Of a stretch of 7,032 nt of DNA, positions 1-5,499 are shown one piece after another. The notes below the pieces were generated by a model. It saw nothing but the letters and a program-made list of their open reading frames with translations, was not told where the DNA came from and searched no databases. The stretch lies in assembly GCA_945833725.1 (NCBI GenBank), contig CAMAFU010000095.1, forward strand, positions 1 through 7,032. The letters are read 5' to 3'. This stretch comes from an uncultured Treponema sp. (GTDB lineage Bacteria; Spirochaetota; Spirochaetia; Treponematales; Treponemataceae). The first letter of the stretch is position 1. Each line of letters begins with the position of its first letter. Made by a program: the position numbers and the translations under genes.

Positions 1-142
1 GAAGAATGTCTACAGCAAAAAATACACCAAATCCAACAGCAGTTATGCCTAAAAGAGATGCAACACCAATAAGTGCCTGAACTGGAACTGGAAGTTTATC
101 GAGTTTTGAAGAATCTTTTTCTACCTTTTCTACTTTTGCCAT
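1..142 (-). CDS. N-terminus of an unrecognised small membrane protein (partial)
   Basis: The window holds the first 47 codons of this gene and the rest lies beyond the left edge. The start is well supported: an ATG at 142 is preceded by a strong Shine-Dalgarno (AAAGGAG, 150-156) with a 7-nt spacer, and a promoter-like pair lies further upstream. The product starts MAKVEKVEKDSSKLDKLPVP, a charged, lysine-rich cytoplasmic-looking stretch of about 20 residues. It is followed by a hydrophobic run rich in Gly, Val, Phe and Leu (about residues 21-47) that should be a transmembrane helix. There is no lipobox and no cleavable signal peptide pattern, so the segment probably stays as a membrane anchor. 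I do not recognise the family. It has its own promoter and is separated from the envelope operon by 315 bp, so a functional link is not implied. Confidence 0.75.
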   Translation of the reverse strand, partial: MAKVEKVEKDSSKLDKLPVPVQALIGVASLLGITAVGFGVFFAVDIL

Positions 143-204
143 GAAATTGCTCCTTTATAAAAAACTGCAACCTAAATAAAAACGCAGGCTACATAATTTC
201 TACT

Positions 205-234
205 ATAATAAACTTTTATTGCCTTCCCCGTCAA
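205..234 (-). promoter_or_regulatory. Sigma-70-type promoter for the left-edge gene
   Basis: Read on the minus strand, TTGACG (229-234) is followed after 18 nt by TATTAT (205-210), five and five matches to the -35 and -10 consensus hexamers. The predicted transcript would start near 198 and carry a leader of roughly 55 nt before the ATG at 142. An alternative -10, TATAGT (202-207), has a poorer 21-nt spacer. It points away from the envelope operon, so the left-edge gene is likely transcribed separately. Confidence 0.6.
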
Positions 235-311
235 GTAAAAAATAATTTTTGGTACAGCCAATAATCTGTGAGAAAGGAAAAAAGGCACCAAAGCCAAACT
301 TAGCCCGAATT

Positions 312-382
312 GGAGCAGCGGCGGAGCCGTCCGCCTGTGGCGGATGGAGCGGATAGCGGAACTGCGCAAAGCCGGTTTTTGG
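312..382 (+). repeat. GC-rich interspersed repeat, copy 1
   Basis: This intergenic block resembles, in opposite orientation, the block at 4496-4578. In the shared orientation both run: a GGA-rich start with GCGG..CG.AGCC, then a hairpin, then ATGGAGCG(G)ATAGCGGAAC, then AAGCC(T)GGTTTTTGG. The hairpins differ in sequence between copies: here it is TCCGCC-TGT-GGCGGA, while copy 2 has GCAGC-TT-GCTGC closed by TTCG/CGAA. Conserved flanks around a variable stem suggest a dispersed intergenic repeat family of the REP or MITE type rather than chance. There is no coding capacity. It sits just beyond the 3' end of the 756-residue envelope protein gene. Confidence 0.65.
320..344. repeat. Overlapping hairpins sharing one arm
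   Basis: Three 6-nt arms lie in a row: GGCGGA (320-325), TCCGCC (330-335) and GGCGGA (339-344), separated by GCCG and TGT. The middle arm can pair perfectly with either neighbour, so two hairpins exclude each other. This is the stem part of the interspersed repeat. Confidence 0.6.
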
Positions 383-457
383 GTATTTTTTGGTGCAGCC
401 GGAAAATTTTTTGGTAATCGGGGAATTTGCTCCACTTTCCCTCCCCATCTGGCTTCT

Positions 458-2728
458 TTACCTTTCCGAACCGATGCTTATGATAAATTTGTCATCGCTG
501 TCCAGTTCACCGCCGGAAAACGACGATTTGTTCCATTCTTTCTGGTAGTAAACGCCGCCCCTGACCCGGGCTCTTCTTTTGTTTCCGGCAAGGAATTCAA
601 GTCCGAGGCGCATTTTTGTAATGTCCTGAGTATCTTCGTAGGGTTTCAGGCTTAGTCCATCTTCAGCCCAGCCCATCTGCTGCAGCGAAAGTTTTTGATA
701 GCTTACAAAAGAAACAAGTCTTGCAAAATTAAAGCAGTCCAGGGAAAGTTTTGCCTCCAGATATGGGGATGACCATGTTGAGTAGGAATCGTCCCCTGAA
801 AAGTCAAAATTTGTAGAAGTTTGATCTGAATAGTACCTTACATCCTGATTCAGCATTAAAAAATAAACCGGATTTATGTATGTTTGGAATTTTAAAGCAA
901 AATTCTCTCCTGCCGGCATATTTACATTCAAGCCGAGCCGTGGTGCAAACAAATGTCCCTTTCTGTCGCTTTTGCAGGTAAAGTATTTTCCAATGTCTTC
1001 TGGATCCAGCATATATCCGTTTGTATCAAACATTCCTGAAAAAGAAGATTCGTAAATGTACTGATAAGAAAAGCCTGCACTGAACGACCAGTCCAAAAAA
1101 TCTCCGCCATTTTTATAGATAAAAGGCAGAAGGTTAAGTTCAAACTGCCTGTTTTTGATTACCTGAGTTGCATTTTCATATCCTTCAATTTCGTCTTTTG
1201 TATCCGTTGAATTTGAATACATAAACTTAAAACTGCTGGCAAAACTCTGGTTCCAGTTATACTGAACGGTGGCAAATGTGGAAGAAGCATCTCCTTCAGG
1301 TTCCGTTCCGATGTCAAAATAAATTTTATCTTCTTCAACAGAATCATACACGGAAACGGTTTTATCAGCAGAAGGGCTGTTTACTGCAACTCCCGGATAC
1401 ATTCCGTTGTCTTTTGTTCCGGCTTTTTTCGGTCTGTTTTCTAATATTTCCTGATTTGTTGATGAAGAAGTCACCAGATTAAGCTTTCCTTTTTCGACCT
1501 TAACTTCGTTAAAGCATTCTGAATAAAGCGGAGAAGATTTTTTGTCCCCGAAATAACTTACCGTAATGTTGTAAAGGCCCGGTTTCAGCGTAATTCCGCC
1601 GACATCAGCCCTGCCCGGGAAATAATTTGAATGCCTCAAATCTGCCTTTTCAGTCTTTTCGTTCAACCCTTCAAGCTTGCTGGCTCCGGCAGACATTGCA
1701 CCGCCTAAGACAGACAGCAGAACACTGTCACTTTCTTCCAGAATGTTTCCTGCAACTTTCGCCCCTGAGGATGCCGTTCCTTTAGTCATGGCTCTTGCAA
1801 CGCTTTTATAATAGATGAGCTTTGAGCGGGCCTTAAAAATGTCTTCGCAGATATTTCCGTAATTTTCAATCTGTTCCAGATTTTCATAAAAAGTTTTGCC
1901 AGTTTCGGCATCTTCTATTTTTACAGAAATATAGTTTACCTGAGGTTTTGGAATTACAAGCTGCGGCAAAGAAAGGGTAAGTTCATTTGAATAATATTCT
2001 TTTTTTTCTGTCTTGTAGGGCGAAATTCCCGAAAAAACTACAAAATTCAGCCTTGCATCCCGGTCAGAAACATTCAATTCTTCATCAACGGACTTTGGAA
2101 CCTGAAAATTATAAATTCCCGACGAGGTGGTAAAGGCTTCCTTCAACTTTCTGTGGGAAAAAGCCTTCTGATTTTCATCATTTATGCTTCTATAATACAG
2201 CATTGTAAGGTATTCCCCCAGGGCAGAATCGTGGAAAGAAACCTGAAAAGATATGCTGTCGTTGCTTTTTGCAGCAAGCCTGGCTTTAAAAAGCTCGTCA
2301 TAATGGCGCATGGCCACAGCCTGAGCCTTTGTCCTGTAGGCATTTAATTCATGGAAACCTTCTTCGTACCTTCCGTCCTTGTAGTATGCAAGGGCTTTAA
2401 AAAGATTTATGTAAATGTCTTCGTAGTCTTCCCCCGGATATTCAACGGCGCTTTCGTTCGTCAGCATTGCCATTGCCTGCTGGGAAACAGATTTCGTGTA
2501 ATACTCGTATATTAAATTTTCTGCTGCGGTGAGTTTTTCGATGGCCGCCTTGTAGTTGCCTTCGTAATAATTCAACATTCCTGAATCCAGATAATAAAGC
2601 ACTGCATCATTTTTGGAATACAGACTGTCCGCCCTTCTTTCCAGTTCCCCAGAGTTTCTTACAGGTTCGGCAGAAAACAGGTTCGCCGCCGTTAAAAGAC
2701 AGCAGAATAAAGTCATCGTTTTTTTCAT
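458..2728 (-). CDS. Exported COG3014/TPR-like protein fused to a predicted outer-membrane beta-barrel
   Basis: This is a 756-residue exported protein. A signal peptide is visible (MKKTMTLFCC, hydrophobic core, probable cleavage after NLFSA at residue 20). Residues about 40-135 are TPR-like helices with the pattern YLDSGMLNYYEGNYKAAIEKL and later YINLFKALAYYKDGRYEEGF. Residues about 220-415 carry the beta-rich part I associate with COG3014 proteins, including the R(S)KLIYYKSVARAMTK segment and a late LKPGLYNITVSYFG strand. A low-complexity linker (about 421-475) leads to residues 476-756, which contain about ten amphipathic, aromatic-rich stretches separated by Asp/Ser/Gly turns, as in an outer-membrane barrel. 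The protein ends in SIGSER and not in an aromatic residue. It is the last gene of the operon. Its ATG overlaps the preceding stop (ATGA), with GGAG at 2736-2739 as ribosome site. The COG3014 call is by recall; the barrel is inference. Confidence 0.8.
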   Translation of the reverse strand: MKKTMTLFCCLLTAANLFSAEPVRNSGELERRADSLYSKNDAVLYYLDSGMLNYYEGNYKAAIEKLTAAENLIYEYYTKSVSQQAMAMLTNESAVEYPGEDYEDIYINLFKALAYYKDGRYEEGFHELNAYRTKAQAVAMRHYDELFKARLAAKSNDSISFQVSFHDSALGEYLTMLYYRSINDENQKAFSHRKLKEAFTTSSGIYNFQVPKSVDEELNVSDRDARLNFVVFSGISPYKTEKKEYYSNELTLSLPQLVIPKPQVNYISVKIEDAETGKTFYENLEQIENYGNICEDIFKARSKLIYYKSVARAMTKGTASSGAKVAGNILEESDSVLLSVLGGAMSAGASKLEGLNEKTEKADLRHSNYFPGRADVGGITLKPGLYNITVSYFGDKKSSPLYSECFNEVKVEKGKLNLVTSSSTNQEILENRPKKAGTKDNGMYPGVAVNSPSADKTVSVYDSVEEDKIYFDIGTEPEGDASSTFATVQYNWNQSFASSFKFMYSNSTDTKDEIEGYENATQVIKNRQFELNLLPFIYKNGGDFLDWSFSAGFSYQYIYESSFSGMFDTNGYMLDPEDIGKYFTCKSDRKGHLFAPRLGLNVNMPAGENFALKFQTYINPVYFLMLNQDVRYYSDQTSTNFDFSGDDSYSTWSSPYLEAKLSLDCFNFARLVSFVSYQKLSLQQMGWAEDGLSLKPYEDTQDITKMRLGLEFLAGNKRRARVRGGVYYQKEWNKSSFSGGELDSDDKFIISIGSER

Positions 2729-3777
2729 TTAATTTCTCCATACAAAAATTCAGAAAAAGCACTTCCATAATCGTTTTGAACGGCATTTTTTATCTGAAGG
2801 ACAGCTTTGTCCTCAGCAAGTTTTTCGTTTTTTCCTCCGGCCCGTCCGCTAGCTGTCCAGGGCATAAGCACGCTGTTGTTTTTGTCCGTCATTTTTGCCG
2901 ACAGAGAGTATTCGCAGTAAACTATCGGGGGATTTTGAACAGTACGAAAACTTCGGGCAACATCAAGCTGAAGCCGGTATTTAAATTGTCTGTCGGAGAT
3001 TTTAATTCCAAAGCCTTTCAAAACTGCTTCGCAAGAAGTCAAAACAGAATCGTCGGAACAGCCACTGACCGAAACAGAAACAGGAATTTTTTCTGCCGCA
3101 TTGTCCCGCTTTATCCTTAAAGAATCAGACGACACAAATTTTTTTCTGACCAGATTGAATTTCTGCGGATGGATTACTTCAAACCGGGGAGCATAACTTT
3201 CGTTCAAACCGGCAAGCTTCATCGCCCTGGAAAAATATGCAATTTTTGAAAAAGAGTCCGGAAGTTTTTCCGCCGCTTCAACAAGTTCAGCAATTGAACG
3301 CAAATTCCTTTCCACAAGGTTTTCGTAAAGGGCACCTGTCCTTTCCTTGTTGATTACCGCAAGGACATACCATTCGTTGTGACCGGCATCGAAAAACGAT
3401 TCTGCAATCTCAATTCCAATAAGATCCCTCTGGTCAATTTCCGTAAGAACCCTGCTGCTTAAAGTTGAACTGATTTCAACGGCCGATTCACCGTTTTTTT
3501 CATTTTTCGACATAAAGGACTGGGCTTGATTTTCGGAATGAACATCCCTTCCAAAAATTCCAGCCAGAGTTTCAATAGCCCTTATTTCCGCCTCCGCCTT
3601 GTTTTTTGCAGAACCGGAAGCAGCGAAAAATTCCTTCTGGGGGTAAAGGGCATAGGGAGAAGAACACCACACAGGAAGTTCAGCCTTCTTACCCTGTTTT
3701 GATTTTCCGAAACACAAAAAACAGCACAAAAATGCTACGGCAAAGGCCAGGGATTTTTTTATAAAAGAATTTTTCAT
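2725..3777 (-). CDS. LPP20-family envelope protein
   Basis: This 350-residue exported protein has a hydrophobic N-terminal signal (about residues 9-23, LAFAVAFLCCFLCFG). Cys18, Cys19 or Cys22 could be lipidated, but none sits in a canonical lipobox, so its lipoprotein status is open. Residues about 35-147 match the LPP20 pattern: LPVWCSSP, then FFAASGSAKNKAEAEIRAIETLAGIFG, and a closing strand EWYVLAVINKE. A helical middle (about 150-195) and a second alpha/beta domain (about 230-347) follow. That domain has paired strands and a late helix with LAEDKAVLQIKNAV. It lies 2 bp after the LpoB-like gene and overlaps the next start by 4 bp, so it is the middle gene of a tight operon. No convincing Shine-Dalgarno precedes its ATG, which suggests translation by coupling to the gene upstream. 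LPP20 members are envelope proteins with mostly unknown mechanisms. Confidence 0.8.
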   Translation of the reverse strand: MKNSFIKKSLAFAVAFLCCFLCFGKSKQGKKAELPVWCSSPYALYPQKEFFAASGSAKNKAEAEIRAIETLAGIFGRDVHSENQAQSFMSKNEKNGESAVEISSTLSSRVLTEIDQRDLIGIEIAESFFDAGHNEWYVLAVINKERTGALYENLVERNLRSIAELVEAAEKLPDSFSKIAYFSRAMKLAGLNESYAPRFEVIHPQKFNLVRKKFVSSDSLRIKRDNAAEKIPVSVSVSGCSDDSVLTSCEAVLKGFGIKISDRQFKYRLQLDVARSFRTVQNPPIVYCEYSLSAKMTDKNNSVLMPWTASGRAGGKNEKLAEDKAVLQIKNAVQNDYGSAFSEFLYGEIK

Positions 3778-3779
3778 AA

Positions 3780-4394
3780 TTACAGTTTCAGGGATTTTCT
3801 GTCGAGAAGTTTTACGATATCGGAATTTTCAGCGCTCCAGACAATTTCCGAAGATTCCACGCTGAAAAGCTGAACATCAACATAGTAAGTTTTTTGAATA
3901 GTCTTACCGTTCTGATCGACAACCGTTTTTACGGTACCCTGCAGCATAAAATCGGCAGCAGTTTCGTTTCCGACCTGCGCTTCCGTACCGACCTTTACAT
4001 GGTCAGCCTGATTGAGCTGTTCCTTGCGAAGGGCAGTAACTTCTCCGTCATTTGCAACAAATTTAAGTTCCCCGGAATTGATAATCGCATTCCTGAATTT
4101 ATTTGCAATGATTGAAGTATCTATGTATTCGTCACTTAAATTGAGGATAGTGCCCAGCTTAACAAAAGGCTGCCTTCCGTTTTTCCTGACAAACTGATTA
4201 AAAGAGCCGCTGTCAATACATTCGGCAATGAGCTTTTCACACACAAGCCGGATATCCCTGTCATTCCAGTTACCGCTTAAATCCCTCTGTTTTTCCGCAG
4301 AAATACGCTTTACAGAAGAAGTAGAACCGCAAGATCCCAGCAGCAGGCATACTCCCATGCAAACCGCAGCCGGCAGAATAAGTAATTTTTTCAT
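3780..4394 (-). CDS. LpoB-type lipoprotein (penicillin-binding protein activator-like)
   Basis: This 204-residue lipoprotein has a classical signal and lipobox (LLLGSC, lipidated Cys22) followed by a Gly/Ser-rich tether. The folded domain matches the LpoB family: residues about 77-115 read PFVKLGTILNLSDEYIDTS followed by a helix and GELKFV. Residues about 147-157 read ADFMLQGTVKT, and residues 169-188 give the closing strands YYVDVQLFSVESSEIVWSAE. In E. coli LpoB is an outer-membrane lipoprotein that reaches through the periplasm to stimulate PBP1B. The long disordered tether of E. coli LpoB is absent here, so activation of a penicillin-binding protein should not be assumed. The start is supported by AGGA (4403-4406) eight nt before the ATG. 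It opens the three-gene operon, with the LPP20-family gene 2 bp downstream. A TTGACC sequence upstream (near 4431-4436) may be a -35 box, but no good -10 goes with it. Confidence 0.85.
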   Translation of the reverse strand: MKKLLILPAAVCMGVCLLLGSCGSTSSVKRISAEKQRDLSGNWNDRDIRLVCEKLIAECIDSGSFNQFVRKNGRQPFVKLGTILNLSDEYIDTSIIANKFRNAIINSGELKFVANDGEVTALRKEQLNQADHVKVGTEAQVGNETAADFMLQGTVKTVVDQNGKTIQKTYYVDVQLFSVESSEIVWSAENSDIVKLLDRKSLKL

Positions 4395-4635
4395 TTTTTA
4401 TTTCCTATCAGATTCCAGACAAAATAATCAGGTCAAAATTTCGGGTGGCTTTTTGGTAGCTTCGGCTCCTTCGGCAGGCTCAGAAACCAAAGCAACCAAA
4501 AACCAGGCTTTCCAGGGTTCCGCTATCGCTCCATTCGACGCAGCAAGCTGCTTACGAACAGGCTACGCCCGCCCTTCCAATCCTTGCCACTGGCGTGCGC
4601 AAAATGCGTAAAAACCCCGTAATTTTTCCCGGTTC
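4395..4635. other. Intergenic gap between lipoprotein gene and LpoB operon
   Basis: No gene is supported in these 241 bp. Nearly all of it is GC-rich repeat-like sequence (about 4441-4630). Only about 45 bp next to the LpoB start are ordinary AT-rich upstream DNA, and the promoter of the trio should lie there or in the repeat. Small stems are visible at 4540-4551 and at 4598-4608 (CGCA-AAA-TGCG), but none is followed by a T-run that would make a clear terminator for the lipoprotein gene. Confidence 0.55.
4496..4578 (-). repeat. GC-rich interspersed repeat, copy 2
   Basis: On the minus strand this block shows the same order of motifs as copy 1 at 312-382: GGAAGGGCGGGCGTAGCC, a stem-loop, ATGGAGCGATAGCGGAAC, and AAAGCCTGGTTTTTGG. 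Relative to copy 1 it lacks one G in the GAGCGGATAGC part, and its stem is different in sequence and longer (GCAGC-TT-GCTGC at 4540-4551, with outer TTCG and CGAA able to pair around a small internal loop). Related sequence seems to continue on both sides. No open reading frame is supported. The two copies flank the LpoB-LPP20-barrel operon in inverted orientation. Confidence 0.65.
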
Positions 4636-5388
4636 CTACAAACTTTCTTCTGCTTCTTCGCTTACTGTGCTGTCGTTGGAGGTTACCATCATGTTCTGAA
4701 GTTTAAGAGACAGGGCTTCTTTTAAGGCTTTGCCTTCGTCTGTGTTGTCGGTTATGCTGTCCATGGCATTTTTTATCTGAATGTTGTACAGTTTTTGATC
4801 CATGCCCCAGACTGAGAAGTATTCATAGTAAACTTTTGATTCCTTTGAATTTTTTGAAGGCTTTACTTCTTTCTGAATCCAATATGAGGCGATTTTTTCA
4901 AGGCCGTTCAGTTCAACTGCGGCAACTGCCTGTTTGTACATGTTCAATTCCTGTTCCAGTTTTGTGGCTTCTTTTTCGTCCCCAACCTGTTTTGAACTTC
5001 CCTTTTGTGCGGCAGAAACGGCTTTTCCTACAATCCTCTGCATTTCGTCGCCGACCTGCACTTCAATGTCTACCAAATCCGTCCACTGTTTTGTGTATTC
5101 AAGGTTATCGCCCCGGGCAATGGCAACAAAGGCCTTTTTTCCGGAAATTCCCGGCATAATGGAAGACAGATATTCAGACGAATAATTGCCGTTACCCACT
5201 TCCACAACCCATTGAGGAATTTCAGAACCGAAAGAGGCACCCTGATAATCCACTATGGTTACATAGTTTTTTTTGACAGTTGCAGCCTTACCCTTAATTC
5301 CCGAACCGGCAACCTTAGTAGTTCCGCAACCAACGAGCATAGCAGACACTGCCAGCACACCAACCAAAACAGAAATAGATTTTTTCAT
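4636..5388 (-). CDS. LPP20-like lipoprotein
   Basis: This gene encodes a lipoprotein of 250 residues when started at the ATG at 5388 (MKKSISVLVG). An in-frame ATG three codons upstream (5397) gives MGKMKK, but there the AGGATGGG ribosome site would overlap or abut the start codon, while for 5388 the spacing is normal. The lipobox is AMLVGC with lipidated Cys21, followed by a Thr/Gly/Lys-rich tether. Residues about 57-125 resemble the LPP20 fold (PQWVVEVGNGNY, KKAFVAIARGDNLEYTKQW, then a helix VGDEMQRIVGKAVSAA). After a charged helix come LNGLEKIASYWIQKE and VYYEYFSVWGMDQKLYNIQIKNAM, comparable to the end of an LPP20 domain. The Glu-rich tail ends at a TAG stop. It is separated from the downstream LpoB operon by 241 bp and probably makes its own transcript. 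Function unknown; the LPP20 relation is by pattern only. Confidence 0.75.
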   Translation of the reverse strand: MKKSISVLVGVLAVSAMLVGCGTTKVAGSGIKGKAATVKKNYVTIVDYQGASFGSEIPQWVVEVGNGNYSSEYLSSIMPGISGKKAFVAIARGDNLEYTKQWTDLVDIEVQVGDEMQRIVGKAVSAAQKGSSKQVGDEKEATKLEQELNMYKQAVAAVELNGLEKIASYWIQKEVKPSKNSKESKVYYEYFSVWGMDQKLYNIQIKNAMDSITDNTDEGKALKEALSLKLQNMMVTSNDSTVSEEAEESL

Positions 5389-5499
5389 TTTTCCCATCCT
5401 TTCTTAAAAAATTATTTATAAAACTAACGCAGACAGCCCCATGCAGAATGCGGCAGCTGAAAGCGTGTTTTTATCTGAATAAAGTGTCAGTAATTTTTT
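5389..5499. other. Intergenic leader of the lipoprotein gene
   Basis: This 111-bp gap carries no gene. On the minus strand a TATAAA (5415-5420) could be a -10 box, but the hexamer 17 nt further upstream (CATGGG) is not a good -35. The GC content is uneven: the centre (5428-5465) is GC-rich while both ends are AT-rich. No clear terminator for the HEPN-like gene was found. Confidence 0.35.
5393..5400 (-). promoter_or_regulatory. Ribosome binding site that decides the lipoprotein start
   Basis: AGGATGGG on the minus strand lies 4 nt before the ATG at 5388 (about 8 nt counted from AGG). It contains the rival ATG at 5397, which therefore lacks a usable site of its own. This favours the MKKSIS start. 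Confidence 0.6.

Larger units (their letters stand above)
143..457. other. 315-bp intergenic region with promoter and GC-rich repeat
   Basis: No gene is supported here. The left third (143-240) is AT-rich leader and promoter DNA for the left-edge gene. The middle (about 245-400) is an interspersed block with the motif TTTTTGGTRCAGCC at 246-259 and again at 387-400, bracketing a GC-rich core with overlapping hairpins (320-344). A third related TTTTTTGGT lies near 405-414. This block follows the stop of the 756-residue protein, so it is also the 3' end of that operon. The only terminator-like sequence I see on the minus strand is a weak GGC/GCC stem followed by a run of six T (about 278-293). 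An open frame crossing this gap on the plus strand (344-655) runs into the antisense of the envelope gene and looks spurious. Confidence 0.6.

Noticed and set aside
172..448. Minus-strand open frames across the intergenic repeat
   Set aside because: Their translations are low-complexity and repeat-derived, they overlap each other, and the promoter of the left-edge gene lies within them.
344..655. Plus-strand open frame of 103 codons
   Set aside because: It starts inside the GC-rich repeat and continues antisense into the well-supported 756-residue protein; no ribosome site and no recognisable domain.
2725..3777. Canonical lipobox in the LPP20-family protein
   Set aside because: Cysteines occur in the hydrophobic signal (residues 18, 19, 22) but lack the usual small residues before them, so lipidation is left open.
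4431..4436. TTGACC as -35 box of the LpoB operon
   Set aside because: No acceptable -10 hexamer at 16-18 nt; not listed as a promoter.
4228..4611. Plus-strand open frame of 127 codons crossing the LpoB start and the repeat
   Set aside because: Half is antisense to the LpoB-like gene and half is translated repeat; no ribosome site.
5005..5421. Plus-strand open frame of 138 codons opposite the LPP20-like lipoprotein
   Set aside because: Antisense of a gene with a clear lipobox and domain pattern; product has no family features.
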